From assembly GCA_963815375.1 (NCBI GenBank), contig CAWFGX010000004.1:992001-1056000 (forward strand): 64,000 nt of DNA. Direction: 5' to 3'. Shown piece by piece: positions 9,018 through 17,125 of the stretch. A program made the translations under genes and the position numbers. Within the stretch, counting starts at the first letter, position 1. Each line of letters starts with the position of its first letter. Below the pieces are notes generated by a model. That model was given only the letters and a program-made list of their open reading frames with translations. It was not told the origin of the DNA and made no database searches. The DNA is from JASHPR01 sp963815375. Its GTDB lineage: Bacteria; Actinomycetota; Actinomycetes; Streptosporangiales; Streptosporangiaceae.

Positions 9018-9419
9018 TCACGCGCTTAGCAGGTGCCGGAGCACCTCCAGATAAGAGGGGTCAGCCAGTTTGAGCCCCTCTACCTGGGGGGATCCGAACC
9101 AGCCGATGGCGTCGTGCTCGTGCGGCTGCATGTTCGAAACATCACCCCGCCAGCGGCGAGAGACCCACACAGTGAGATCCAGGCCGCGCTGCGGATCGAC
9201 ACGGTGCAAGACGGGGTGGCCGTCAACGCCTTCAAGCTGCACTCCCAGCTCTTCGGCCACTTCCCGCCGGAGCGCATCCAAAGGGCTTTCACCAGGCTCG
9301 ACATGACCTCCGGGAAAGTCCCACACGTCTGGATACCACCGCCGCGCCGGAGACCGATGACAGAGCAGCAGCTCCTCCGGCCGCCGCAAGATTACGGCCA
9401 CGACCTGATGATCCATCAT
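9018..9419 (-). CDS. Nudix hydrolase (MutT-like)
   Basis: A small cytoplasmic pyrophosphohydrolase of 133 residues. The Nudix box GX5EX7REUXEEXGU is complete: GGHVEPGESPLDAL followed by RREVAEELGV, so the metal-binding glutamates are present. N-terminal VAVILRRPEELLLCHR and RRWYPDVWDFPGGH are usual for MutT-type proteins that hydrolyse damaged or excess nucleoside triphosphates, but dinucleotide or sugar-nucleotide substrates cannot be excluded. It is flanked by the SNF2 helicase gene upstream (93 bp) and the tag-type glycosylase downstream, all on the minus strand. Confidence 0.9.
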   Translation of the reverse strand: MMDHQVVAVILRRPEELLLCHRSPARRWYPDVWDFPGGHVEPGESPLDALRREVAEELGVQLEGVDGHPVLHRVDPQRGLDLTVWVSRRWRGDVSNMQPHEHDAIGWFGSPQVEGLKLADPSYLEVLRHLLSA

Positions 9420-9511
9420 CCGTCAAGTTCACCCAACCCTGGCCGAGATCGTCGACCAGATCTTCCTGCCCCTCGTTGCGCCACGATCATGAGGGCCTTC
9501 TCGCGGGCGAT

Positions 9512-11713
9512 TTACGCAGTACGGGCGGTCACGAGCCCCAGCCGGGCGCGCTCGGTGTCCACGACCCGACGGGCCAGGTCGACCTCGGACACGTTGCGCG
9601 CTTGCAGCGCGGCGTCCGCCGTCTCACTGCGCCGGGCATAGGCATCGAAGAGCGCCGTCTTCCCCTCCAGCAGCTCCAGCATCCGTTCGTCCACGCTGTC
9701 GGCCACCAGCAGCCTGTGCACCTGCACCTTCTGCACCTGGCCGAGCCGGTGCGCGCGGGCGATCGCCTGGGTCTCCAGGGTCGGCTTGACCTGTGGCTCG
9801 CACAGGATGACCACCGAGGCGGCCTGCATGTTGATCCCGACGCCGCCGGCCTGGATCTGGCTGACCAGCACCGCGTGCCCATGGGCCTTGGCGAACCGGT
9901 CCACCAGTTCCTGGCGCCGTGGCGACGGCATCGACCCGTTCAGCGGCCCGAGCGCCCGCTCCCCCAGTGCCGCGCACACGACGTCGAGCACATCGCGGAA
10001 GTGGGAGAAGATCACGACCTTGCGTCCGGACTCGCGCGCCTCGTCGGTGATCTCGATCAGCCGCCGCAGCTTCGCCGAGCCGCGCGGCGTGCCCGCGGCG
10101 TAGGCAGCGCGGCGCATCGCCATGAAGTTACCCGCCTCGACCGCCTCCCGGTACGCGGCGAAGTCGTGCGGCCCGAACTCCTCCCACTCGTCGATGCGCG
10201 TGAGTTCCGGCAGTTCGGCCAGCACGTCTTCCTGGTTGCGCCGTAGGTACGCTGGGGCGACCGCGCGGCGGAAGGCCTTGGACCCAGCGATCGCGTCGAT
10301 CCCGTCCACCGAGTCCACCAGGCCCGGTTGCAGATAGCCGACCAGATTGCGGAACTCCTCGACCCGGTTCTCCATCGGCGTGCCGGTCATGAACAGCACC
10401 CGGTCGACCCGGCGAGTCCACTCCCGCAGCGCCTTCGAACGCTGGGCGCCCGGGTTCTTGATGTAGTGCGCCTCGTCGACCACGAGCATCGCCACCCGCG
10501 GCCGACCGGGCAGCGGCAGGCCGCGCACAGTCTCGAACGTGGTGATCCCCACACCGCCGCCCTTCGCCCAGGCCAGCAGGTTCTCGTCGCGCTCGCCGCC
10601 GTGCAGCCGGTAGGGCCGCAGGCTGCTGTGGCCGCGCACCTCCCGCATCCAGTTGATCAAGACACTGGCGGGACATACTACGAGGAAGTGCCGCTCGCCC
10701 TCGGCACGCAGGTGTGCTAATGCGGCGATCGCCTCGACGGTCTTACCGCAGCCCATCTCGTCGCCGAGCACCACCCGCCGACCTGCCAGAGCAAAGCGGG
10801 CCCCGAACTCCTGGTAGCCGCGCAGCGAGACGCGCAGGTGAGTGGTGTCGAGCGGCTGTTTCCCGATGCTGCCGATCAGGTCCTCGGGCAGGAAACCGCG
10901 CGTGGCCTCGGCCTCGTCGTCGATGCCGAGGATGCGTTCGAGAGCGGCGAAGTAGTCAGCGGCGCGCTTCTCGAAGTCACGCCGCACCGTGGCCGGACGG
11001 GCGGGAGCGGCGCGCAAGCGCTCGTTCGCGGTCTTGATGCGCTTGAGGTCCCGGTCTGTGGCGGGCGCGGCGAGTGCCTCTTCGAGCTGCGCGACGGCGG
11101 CGCAGGCCGCCTCCCGGCGCTGCCGCCCGGCCAGTGCCCGGCGTATCCGGCCGCTCAGCGGCCTGGCTGCGGACACCAGCCTGCCGAACTGGTCGCCGAT
11201 CCGGCGCGCAGGCTCGCGGGCGCGCTCGACCGCGCTCTGCGAGGTGCGCACCCGGTGCAGGGCTGCCAGCAGGGCCGCGCCCCTCTCATCACCCACGTCA
11301 ACGTCGGCGGTGATCCGCACGTCCTGCCCGACGGCCTCGGCCATTCGCCGGGCAGCGGCCATCGCCTGCGCGGCGCTGCGGCGCCGCACACCGTGGATCT
11401 GCTCGAGCCGGGCCGTCCCGGCCTCAAGCAAGGCTGCGACGTCGGCGAACCCGGCCTTCTCCAGCCTGGCCGCCGGCAGCCGCGGCACGATCTCCTTGAG
11501 CCGCTCGACCGGCACCTCGGCGAGCCGCTCGCGCAGTACCTCGGCGTGCAATGCGCCGTATGCGTCACGCACAGCCTGCCGCGCGCGCTCGTCACCCTCC
11601 AGCAGGGCCCGCGCCGCGCCAACCGCCTCGCCTGCCCGACGTATCAGGGACCTGACCGCAGACGGGCGCGGCACGGGCCGTCGCGCGGGTGCGCTTTCCG
11701 GTCCCTCCGTCAC
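9512..11713 (-). CDS. SNF2-family DNA helicase/translocase
   Basis: A large ATP-driven double-stranded-DNA translocase. The N-terminal ~250 residues are helical, rich in Arg/Ala, and include a helix-hairpin-like stretch (RLEQIHGVRRRSAAQAM). The SNF2_N domain follows with motif I DEMGCGKT, motif II VVDEAHYIKN and motif III MTGTPMENR. The helicase C domain has motif V QAGGVGINMQ and motif VI QAIARAHRLGQ. The start is uncertain: the GTG at 11713 begins VTEGPES; an ATG at 11752 and an upstream start at 11815 are also open, and none has a clear ribosome binding site. Stand-alone bacterial SNF2 proteins are linked to RNA polymerase recycling, recombination or phage defence; the context does not decide. 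Confidence 0.9.
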   Translation of the reverse strand: MTEGPESAPARRPVPRPSAVRSLIRRAGEAVGAARALLEGDERARQAVRDAYGALHAEVLRERLAEVPVERLKEIVPRLPAARLEKAGFADVAALLEAGTARLEQIHGVRRRSAAQAMAAARRMAEAVGQDVRITADVDVGDERGAALLAALHRVRTSQSAVERAREPARRIGDQFGRLVSAARPLSGRIRRALAGRQRREAACAAVAQLEEALAAPATDRDLKRIKTANERLRAAPARPATVRRDFEKRAADYFAALERILGIDDEAEATRGFLPEDLIGSIGKQPLDTTHLRVSLRGYQEFGARFALAGRRVVLGDEMGCGKTVEAIAALAHLRAEGERHFLVVCPASVLINWMREVRGHSSLRPYRLHGGERDENLLAWAKGGGVGITTFETVRGLPLPGRPRVAMLVVDEAHYIKNPGAQRSKALREWTRRVDRVLFMTGTPMENRVEEFRNLVGYLQPGLVDSVDGIDAIAGSKAFRRAVAPAYLRRNQEDVLAELPELTRIDEWEEFGPHDFAAYREAVEAGNFMAMRRAAYAAGTPRGSAKLRRLIEITDEARESGRKVVIFSHFRDVLDVVCAALGERALGPLNGSMPSPRRQELVDRFAKAHGHAVLVSQIQAGGVGINMQAASVVILCEPQVKPTLETQAIARAHRLGQVQKVQVHRLLVADSVDERMLELLEGKTALFDAYARRSETADAALQARNVSEVDLARRVVDTERARLGLVTARTA

Positions 11714-12007
11714 GCACCGAGCGTATCGGCTCTTCGAGTTCGCGCCGCGCATCGCCGCGACCACGCGCGTGCCCGCATACGCGCCCGGCTGACCGGCATC
11801 AAGCCGCCCCGACAACCCAGGAAGGGCAGCTCAGTACCCGCCCGGTCCGCCCGGCGCGACAGCCAGGCAGCCGGGCAGCCAGGCACGCCAAGCGCTCAAA
11901 TCCAGCAACGGCCGCAACCCAAGCCGGACCGTTCATGTTCGCCAAACATCGGGGTTAAAAACAATCAATAGCTTGACTCGGAAATGGATGAGAGTTTGAT
12001 TTATGGC

Positions 12008-13453
12008 ATGAAGAAACGAGACATTCCAGATCGGAAACGCCCCAGCCGCCGGGCGTTCCTCGCCGCTTCGGCCGTCACTGCGGTCGCCGCACCCATCGTC
12101 GCCCAGACGACTGCCGCCAGCCCCGCAGCTGCCGGTGCCGCTGCCTCCGCCGCGCCGAGAAACTTTGACCCTGACCTGCGGAAGATCCTCAACGAGATTG
12201 ACCCGGACCGGATCCAGGCCATCATCACGGCGCTGGCCGGGCTCGGCACCAGGCACACCGCGTCTAGCCAGACCGACCCGAATCGGGGCATCGGCGCCGC
12301 GATCTCCTATGTGACCGGGCTGATGCAGGAAATCGCTGCTACGTCTGCGGGCCGGATGACGGTGCAGCAGCAGACGTTCGTGCAGCCGGTCGCGACCAAT
12401 ATCCCGGTGCCGACATCAATCACCAACGTGATCGCAACGCTAAGCGGGACCGCATCCCCCGAGCGTTTCTACGTCATCACTGGGCATCTGGACTCCCGGT
12501 GCACCGACATTCTTGACTTCACGAGTGACGCGCCCGGCGCGGATGACGACGCGTCCGGGGTCGCCGTCATGCTGGAGCTCGCCCGGATCTTCGCCACTCG
12601 CCAGTTCCCGGGCACTCTCGTGTTCGCCGCTGTCGACGGGGAAGAGGAAGGCCTTTACGGCTCGACCTACATGGCGGCGCAGATGGCCGCGGCTGGCAAC
12701 GACGTACAGGGCATGTTCAGCAACGACATCGTCGGGGCGAGCCAGGCCTTCGACGGCACGAAGCCAGATCCGCACACGTTACGGCTCTTCCTGGAGGGCA
12801 TCCCCACGGACGTGACCGCGAACGAAATCTCGCTCATGCAGGCAGTGGGCGGTGAGAACGACGGGCTCTCCCGGCAGCTTGGCCGGTTCGCCGAGGATGT
12901 CGCGCCGTTCGAGCTGACGGGCATGAACATCCGGGTCATCTGGCGACGCGACCGGTATCTGCGCGGCAGCGACCATGTCTCGTTCCAGGGGCAGGGGTAC
13001 CCGGCGGCGAGGTTCACGGAGCCGCGGGAGAACTTCGACCACGAGCACCGGAACGTCCAGGTAATCGACGGCGTGCAGTTCGGCGACCTGCTTGAGTTCG
13101 TGGACTTCGACTATGTCGCCAGGGTGGCGAAGGTGAACGCGGCGATCATGTGGGCCCTGGCCACTGGGCCGGGCACGCCAAAGAACGCGCAGATCCACAC
13201 GACACCGCCGGTCGGCTTCGCGGGCATTAACTCGACGACTCTCACCTGGAACGCCAACACCGAGCCCAACCTGGCCGGATACGAGATTGTCATGCGGGAG
13301 ACGACGTCGCCGGACTGGACCTCCTCGACTGACGTCGGCAACGTCACCACGATGACGCTCGACATCTCCAAGGACAACGTGCAGTTCGGAGTGCGCGCGG
13401 TGGACCAGGACGGAAATCGCAGCCCGGTCGCGTTCCCGCAGGCGGTCGCCTGA
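12008..13453 (+). CDS. TAT-exported M28-family metallopeptidase with C-terminal Fn3-like domain
   Basis: A secreted zinc peptidase. The N terminus carries a twin-arginine signal (RPSRRAFLAASAV, then an alanine-rich cleavage region). The M28 catalytic set is visible in order: His/Asp in GHLDSR, bridging Asp in GADDDASG, catalytic and zinc Glu in VDGEEEGLYG, Asp in MFSNDIVG, and the last His in RGSDHVSF. The C-terminal ~90 residues (TPPVGFAGINSTTLTWNANTEPNLAGYEI) look like a fibronectin type III domain. I use the ATG at 12008; an earlier in-frame ATG at 11984 would put eight residues before the basic region. It is probably an aminopeptidase; it is preceded by ~170 bp with no gene and relatively A/T-rich bases. 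Confidence 0.9.
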   Translation: MKKRDIPDRKRPSRRAFLAASAVTAVAAPIVAQTTAASPAAAGAAASAAPRNFDPDLRKILNEIDPDRIQAIITALAGLGTRHTASSQTDPNRGIGAAISYVTGLMQEIAATSAGRMTVQQQTFVQPVATNIPVPTSITNVIATLSGTASPERFYVITGHLDSRCTDILDFTSDAPGADDDASGVAVMLELARIFATRQFPGTLVFAAVDGEEEGLYGSTYMAAQMAAAGNDVQGMFSNDIVGASQAFDGTKPDPHTLRLFLEGIPTDVTANEISLMQAVGGENDGLSRQLGRFAEDVAPFELTGMNIRVIWRRDRYLRGSDHVSFQGQGYPAARFTEPRENFDHEHRNVQVIDGVQFGDLLEFVDFDYVARVAKVNAAIMWALATGPGTPKNAQIHTTPPVGFAGINSTTLTWNANTEPNLAGYEIVMRETTSPDWTSSTDVGNVTTMTLDISKDNVQFGVRAVDQDGNRSPVAFPQAVA

Positions 13454-13479
13454 CGTGGTCTGACGTGGTCTGACGTGGT
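13450..13479. repeat. Three tandem copies of a 10-bp unit after the peptidase gene
   Basis: The unit CTGACGTGGT occurs three times in direct succession immediately at and after the stop codon of the M28 peptidase; the first copy contains the TGA stop. No stem with a T-run follows, so it is not an obvious terminator. It may simply be a slippage product. Confidence 0.7.
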
Positions 13480-13598
13480 GGGCGGTCATTGCTCCGCCGC
13501 GTCAGCAGCTCACCCGCTGCCAGCAACTCCAGGTGCTCGGTCACGGTCAGTAGATCGGACCCACGCGCGTCGCTCGATCCCGTGGCTGCCCGAGTGGC

Positions 13599-13633
13599 TT
13601 GACATATGCCGATAGCGGAATACGTTGGACTCG
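13599..13633 (+). promoter_or_regulatory. Promoter and likely ArsR operator for a leaderless mRNA
   Basis: TTGACA at 13599-13604 and TACGTT at 13621-13626 are separated by 16 bp and fit the main sigma consensus. Seven bases after the -10 is the GTG at 13633 that starts the ArsR frame, so the transcript would begin at or next to the start codon. The spacer holds the imperfect palindrome TATGCCGAT-AGCGGAATA (7 of 9 positions symmetric), placed where a bound ArsR dimer would block RNA polymerase. Confidence 0.6.
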
Positions 13634-13977
13634 TGGCCCGCGCTTCTACGACGTCGGACGTCTTCAACGCCATTGCCGAGGTGCACCGTCGCGAGATCCT
13701 GGACACGCTGATGGCGGGCGAGAAGCCGGTCGGGGCGATCGTGAACGACCTCTCTATGTCCCAGCCTCAGGTTTCAAAACACCTACGGGTGCTGAGCGAG
13801 GTGGGACTGGTCAGATGCCGGACGGAGGGACGTCGCCGGCTGTACCGCCTCGAGCCGGCGCGCCTCCGGCCGTTGCAGGAGTGGCTGGCCAAGTACGAGC
13901 GGGCGTGGAATGACCGAATGGACCGGGTGGATGACTACCTCAAAGAGCTACAGCAGGAGAGCGGCAGTGACACCTAA
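13633..13977 (+). CDS. ArsR-family winged-helix repressor
   Basis: A 114-residue dimeric DNA-binding protein. Its winged helix runs from VFNAIAEVHRREILDTL through the recognition helix MSQPQVSKHLRVLSEVGLV and the wing RTEGRRRLYRL, followed by the terminal dimerisation helix (LQEWLAKYERAW). No metal-binding CXC motif is visible, so it is not an obvious metal sensor. ArsR proteins paired with an SRPBCC/AHSA1 gene are a common organic-ligand-responsive cassette. The GTG at 13633 is chosen because of the promoter spacing (see the promoter entry). An in-frame ATG at 13606 would lie inside the promoter. The gene overlaps the next one. Confidence 0.9.
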   Translation: MARASTTSDVFNAIAEVHRREILDTLMAGEKPVGAIVNDLSMSQPQVSKHLRVLSEVGLVRCRTEGRRRLYRLEPARLRPLQEWLAKYERAWNDRMDRVDDYLKELQQESGSDT

Positions 13978-14443
13978 GCGGCATGGACCGGCACACATCG
14001 ACTTCCCGAACGATCTCGAGATCGTGCTCACCCGGGAGTTCGAAGCCCCGATCCAGCTCGTCTTCGACGTGCTGACCAGGCCGGAGCATGTCCGCAAGAC
14101 CATCGCTCCGTATGGGGAGGAGGTGAGGGTCTGCTCGATCGACCTGCGGGTCGGCGGGGACTACCACTTCGTCTTCGTGACCCACGACGGAAGAGAGATG
14201 TCGTTTCGTGGAACCTTCCTGGAGGTCGAGCCGCCGACCCGGACCGTCGAGACGTGGCTGTTCGACGGGTGGCCAGGTGTGGAGGCTGTCGAGTCGGTGG
14301 AGCTGCACGAAGGTGACGGAGTGACGAAGCTGACGCATAGGCTCGCGTTCCGCGACAAGGCTGGCCGTGACCACATGACCAAGACCGATGGCCTCCAGGC
14401 GAACTACGACAACGTCGAAGATCTCTTGAGGTCACTGCTCTAG
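13967..14443 (+). CDS. SRPBCC (AHSA1-type) hydrophobic-ligand-binding protein
   Basis: A 158-residue START/Bet v1-like fold protein. It begins with the family strand EIVLTREFEAPIQLVFDVLTRPEHVRK, then DLRVGGDYHFVFVTHDGREMSFRGTFLEVEPPTRTVETW (two adjacent blocks), and ends in the long C-terminal helix typical of AHSA1 proteins. These proteins bind a hydrophobic small molecule or act as co-chaperone-like factors; no catalytic residues are evident. The GTG at 13967 follows AGGAGA and overlaps the stop of the ArsR gene by 11 bp, so both are translated from one message and the ArsR protein likely controls this gene. Confidence 0.88.
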   Translation: MTPKRHGPAHIDFPNDLEIVLTREFEAPIQLVFDVLTRPEHVRKTIAPYGEEVRVCSIDLRVGGDYHFVFVTHDGREMSFRGTFLEVEPPTRTVETWLFDGWPGVEAVESVELHEGDGVTKLTHRLAFRDKAGRDHMTKTDGLQANYDNVEDLLRSLL

Positions 14444-14473
14444 GTTTGCCCACTCAACTAGCATTTTGGGGTC

Positions 14474-15085
14474 ATGGCGAACATCGCGGTGCGGTCGGCG
14501 AGGGCGGCAGATGTCCGGGAGCTGGCCCAGGTGCTGAGCCGGGCGTTCTATGACGATCCCCCGTTCATGTGGACGCTGCCTGATGAGAGAAGCCGCGAAC
14601 GGCGGGCGCGAGGCGCGTTCGAGACGATCCTGCGGTCGCGGGCGCTGAAGTACGGCGGCGTCGAGGTCGCAGCCGACGGCGGAACCATCGTCGGCGGGGC
14701 GATCTGGCTGCCGCCGGGACACTGGCTGCCGACCGGCCGAGAGCAGGTGCGCTCGTTGCCGGGATACGTCCGGGCGCTGGGGCGCAGGTTCGGTCCGGCG
14801 AATGACCTGGTCGGCTACATGACCAAGCACCACCCCCGCGAGCAGCACTGGTACCTGTTCGCCATCGGCGTGGATCCCGGCCACCAGGGCAAGGGTGTGG
14901 CCAGTGTCCTGCTGCGGTCCCGGCTGCCGCGTTGCGACGAGGCAGGCATGCCGGCCTACCTGGAGTCGTCTAAGCCGGAAAACGTACCGCTGTATGAGCA
15001 CTTCGGCTTCGAGGTGACCGAGGTGCTGGACCCGCCCAGTGGTGCGCCGCCGCTCGCCGCCATGTGGCGCGGCCCGGCTAGCTGA
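14474..15085 (+). CDS. GNAT-family N-acetyltransferase
   Basis: A 203-residue acetyl-CoA-dependent transferase. The acetyl-CoA-binding motif A is clear: LFAIGVDPGHQGKGVASVLL, with the Q/RxxGxG/A loop QGKGVA, followed by motif B EAGMPAYLESSKPENVPLYEHFGFEV. The N-terminal half (FYDDPPFMWTLPDE, IWLPPG) resembles actinobacterial GNATs with weakly defined acceptors. It lies 30 bp after the SRPBCC gene on the same strand and could be the last gene of that transcript. Substrate unknown. Confidence 0.88.
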   Translation: MANIAVRSARAADVRELAQVLSRAFYDDPPFMWTLPDERSRERRARGAFETILRSRALKYGGVEVAADGGTIVGGAIWLPPGHWLPTGREQVRSLPGYVRALGRRFGPANDLVGYMTKHHPREQHWYLFAIGVDPGHQGKGVASVLLRSRLPRCDEAGMPAYLESSKPENVPLYEHFGFEVTEVLDPPSGAPPLAAMWRGPAS

Positions 15086-15121
15086 CCGCCCATGCCTTGG
15101 CAGTGGTGGTCTCGGCGCTTC

Positions 15122-15931
15122 TCACACACCTGACCCGCTGCGTCCCCGGCCGCTGCTGGGCGGGTGATGGCGGATAGTGCCGGCGGTGTCGGTAGTGGCG
15201 CCCACACGGATGCGGCCGATCGCGGCGCGCAGTTGCTCGCCGGCCGGCTCCCCCTCCGCCTTCGCCAGCAGGGCCGCGCCCAGCCGGTCGGCCAGGATGC
15301 TGGCGACGCCCTGCGGCAGCAGCACCCGCCACCGCTGCAGCAGGCTCTGCAGCTGGTCGGCGTCGCCGGTCGCGGCCAGCGGCGGCGCGATGTGCTCGAC
15401 AACGTGCCCGGCGAGCTCGTCCGCGAGCGCGCCAATCCCCCGGGTGAGACCTGCGATCACGTCGAGCATCGCTGTCAGCGGCAGTCCGGCCCGCGCGCCG
15501 TCGGCGACTAGCGCCAGCAGTGCCGGGCTGCGAGCCAGAAAGTAGTCCTCCCCCACCGGAACGAGAAGCCCGGCGGCGACCGCCTGCCCGGTTGCAGCGG
15601 CGGTCAGTGCGGGTACCCGCCCGCGGAGCTCGGCCCCGGTGATTCGCAGCGGAGTCTCGTCCAGTGCGGCGGGACCGGAATCGACGCCGAGCAGTGTCGT
15701 CAGGTCCGTGCCAGCGTCCCACGCGGCCAGCAGGTCCTTGATCCCGGCCAGCGAGTATCCGCGCCGCTGAAGCCTGCCGATGAGCGCGAGCCGCTCAACG
15801 TGCTGCGGGCCGTATACGCCGATGCGCCCGCGCCGCTCAGGCGGCGGCAGCACGCGCATGCTGTGATACTCGCGCAGCGTCCGCACCGGCAGCTGGGCCC
15901 GGCTGGCGAGCTCATCGATCGTCAGCTCCAT
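15122..15931 (-). CDS. MerR-family transcriptional regulator
   Basis: The N-terminal MerR helix-turn-helix and wing are clear: LTIDELASRAQLPVRTLREY, then RRGRIGVYGPQHVERLALI and LQRRGYSLAGIKDLL. Cys residues typical of metal-sensing MerR proteins are absent. The C-terminal ~190 residues are a helical effector region rich in alanine and leucine, longer than metal-type MerR proteins. I use the ATG at 15931 (MELTIDELAS), since the upstream extension would translate the operator palindrome. It diverges from the phosphotransferase gene and should bind the 38-bp palindrome between them, controlling both. The very C-terminal residues are low-complexity (RHHPPSSGRGRS). Confidence 0.9.
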   Translation of the reverse strand: MELTIDELASRAQLPVRTLREYHSMRVLPPPERRGRIGVYGPQHVERLALIGRLQRRGYSLAGIKDLLAAWDAGTDLTTLLGVDSGPAALDETPLRITGAELRGRVPALTAAATGQAVAAGLLVPVGEDYFLARSPALLALVADGARAGLPLTAMLDVIAGLTRGIGALADELAGHVVEHIAPPLAATGDADQLQSLLQRWRVLLPQGVASILADRLGAALLAKAEGEPAGEQLRAAIGRIRVGATTDTAGTIRHHPPSSGRGRSGSGV

Positions 15932-15947
15932 AGCCTGGACAATAACA

Positions 15948-15985
15948 CTATTGACCGTTACGGTAAATACCGTGACGGTCAATAG
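15948..15985. promoter_or_regulatory. 38-bp near-perfect palindrome between divergent MerR and phosphotransferase genes
   Basis: Two 18-bp arms (CTATTGACCGTTACGGTA and its complement with one mismatch) flank a central AA. Each arm itself contains the smaller dyad ACCGT-ACGGT, giving four half-sites in helical register. It lies 16 bp from the MerR ATG (15931) and 7 bp from the kinase-like ATG (15993), so binding would occlude both starts or promoters. This is the probable MerR operator. Confidence 0.75.
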
Positions 15986-15992
15986 TGACGTA

Positions 15993-17003
15993 ATGGCTGA
16001 TCAGCTGCTGGCTGTGCTGCGCTCGGTTACCGGCTCGCCGTTCCTCGCGTACACACGCCCCCCGGTCTCGATGACCGGGGGCTTCTGGGCCGACCTGTTC
16101 GCGTTCTCGCTGGCGCAGCCGCCCGACGGCTGGCCCCATGACCTGGTCGCGCGCGTGATGCCCGACGCCAACACGGCTCGCAAGGAAACGCTGATTCAGA
16201 CAGCGGTCGCCGCCGCTGGCTTTCCGACTCCCGTCGTCCGGGCCGCAGGCGGACCTGACGACGGCCTTGGCCGTGCGTTCACGGTCATGGACCGCGCACC
16301 AGGCGCGCCGCTGCTGTCCGGACTGAGCCTCACCGGCGTGCTCGGCCGCGGGCCCGCGATCTTCGGCGAGATTCCCAGGCTGCTGGCATCCACGATGGTT
16401 CGGCTCCATGCGCTTGATCCCGAGCCGGTCCGCGGCCAGCTCGAGCCCATCGCTGCCGCGATCGTGTCGATCGGTTCGATGCTGACGATAATGCGCGAAC
16501 GCGCGGCCGAGTTCGGGCGACCGGACCTGGTGCAGGCGGCGCAGTGGCTGATCGATCACCAGGCCCGCCGGGCCCCGGATGTGATCTGTCATGGAGACGT
16601 GCACCCGTTCAACCTGCTGCGCGAAGGCGCCCGCGTCACCCTGCTGGACTGGAGCACCGCGCTGCTGGCGCCGCGGTCGTACGACATCGCTTTCACCTCC
16701 CTGGCCCTGTCCGAACCCGCGCTCGAGGTGCCGGGCCGGCTGCGGCCACCGGTGCGCTGGATCGGCCGGCGCATGGCCGGCCGATTCATCCGCAGCTATC
16801 AGCGCAGTACTGGGATGGTGATCGACCCGGCGGAATTGGCCTGGCATCAGGCAGTGGTATGCCTGCGCACGCTGGTCGAGGTGTCAGGCTGGACGCATTC
16901 CGGGCAGCAAGATGCCCACGCCGGTCATCCTTGGCTAGCTACAGCACCGGCGTTCGCCGCCCGCCTGACGGCGACCACCGGCGTGGCCGTCAGCCCGGGC
17001 TGA
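15993..17003 (+). CDS. APH-type phosphotransferase (aminoglycoside/choline kinase fold)
   Basis: A 336-residue ATP-dependent small-molecule kinase. The catalytic loop is HGDVHPFNLL (Brenner motif with catalytic Asp and Asn), and the metal-binding Asp follows in LLDWSTALLAPRSYDIAF. The N-lobe is of the diverged actinobacterial kind with PPVSMTGGFWADLFAF in place of a classical P-loop. Such proteins may phosphorylate antibiotics, sugars or lipids; resistance is only one possibility. The ATG at 15993 lies just beyond the palindromic operator. It is divergent from, and probably controlled by, the MerR gene. Confidence 0.87.
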   Translation: MADQLLAVLRSVTGSPFLAYTRPPVSMTGGFWADLFAFSLAQPPDGWPHDLVARVMPDANTARKETLIQTAVAAAGFPTPVVRAAGGPDDGLGRAFTVMDRAPGAPLLSGLSLTGVLGRGPAIFGEIPRLLASTMVRLHALDPEPVRGQLEPIAAAIVSIGSMLTIMRERAAEFGRPDLVQAAQWLIDHQARRAPDVICHGDVHPFNLLREGARVTLLDWSTALLAPRSYDIAFTSLALSEPALEVPGRLRPPVRWIGRRMAGRFIRSYQRSTGMVIDPAELAWHQAVVCLRTLVEVSGWTHSGQQDAHAGHPWLATAPAFAARLTATTGVAVSPG

Positions 17004-17044
17004 ATCAGCAACCGGGGGCGGGAGCGCATCACCGTGCTGTAGCT

Positions 17045-17074
17045 GCGAGGTGCAGTCATGGTTCGGATACCGCG
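17045..17074 (+). promoter_or_regulatory. Shared 30-bp upstream motif, copy 1 (before the SDR gene)
   Basis: GCGAGGTGCAGTCATG followed by GTTCGGATACCGCG is repeated with 26 of 30 identities at 21317-21346 before the alpha/beta hydrolase gene. It ends 51 bp before the start codon here and 56 bp before it there. It is a candidate binding site for the regulator encoded between the two genes. Confidence 0.55.
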
Positions 17075-17125
17075 GCGGGACCGGCACCATCCATGGTTGA
17101 GGTACTCAGTCATGGAAGGACAGAG

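Noticed and set aside
16544..17125. N-terminal extension of the SDR gene back to 16544
   Set aside because: It runs through the end of the phosphotransferase gene in another frame; the ATG at 17126 has a ribosome binding site and begins the SDR fold.
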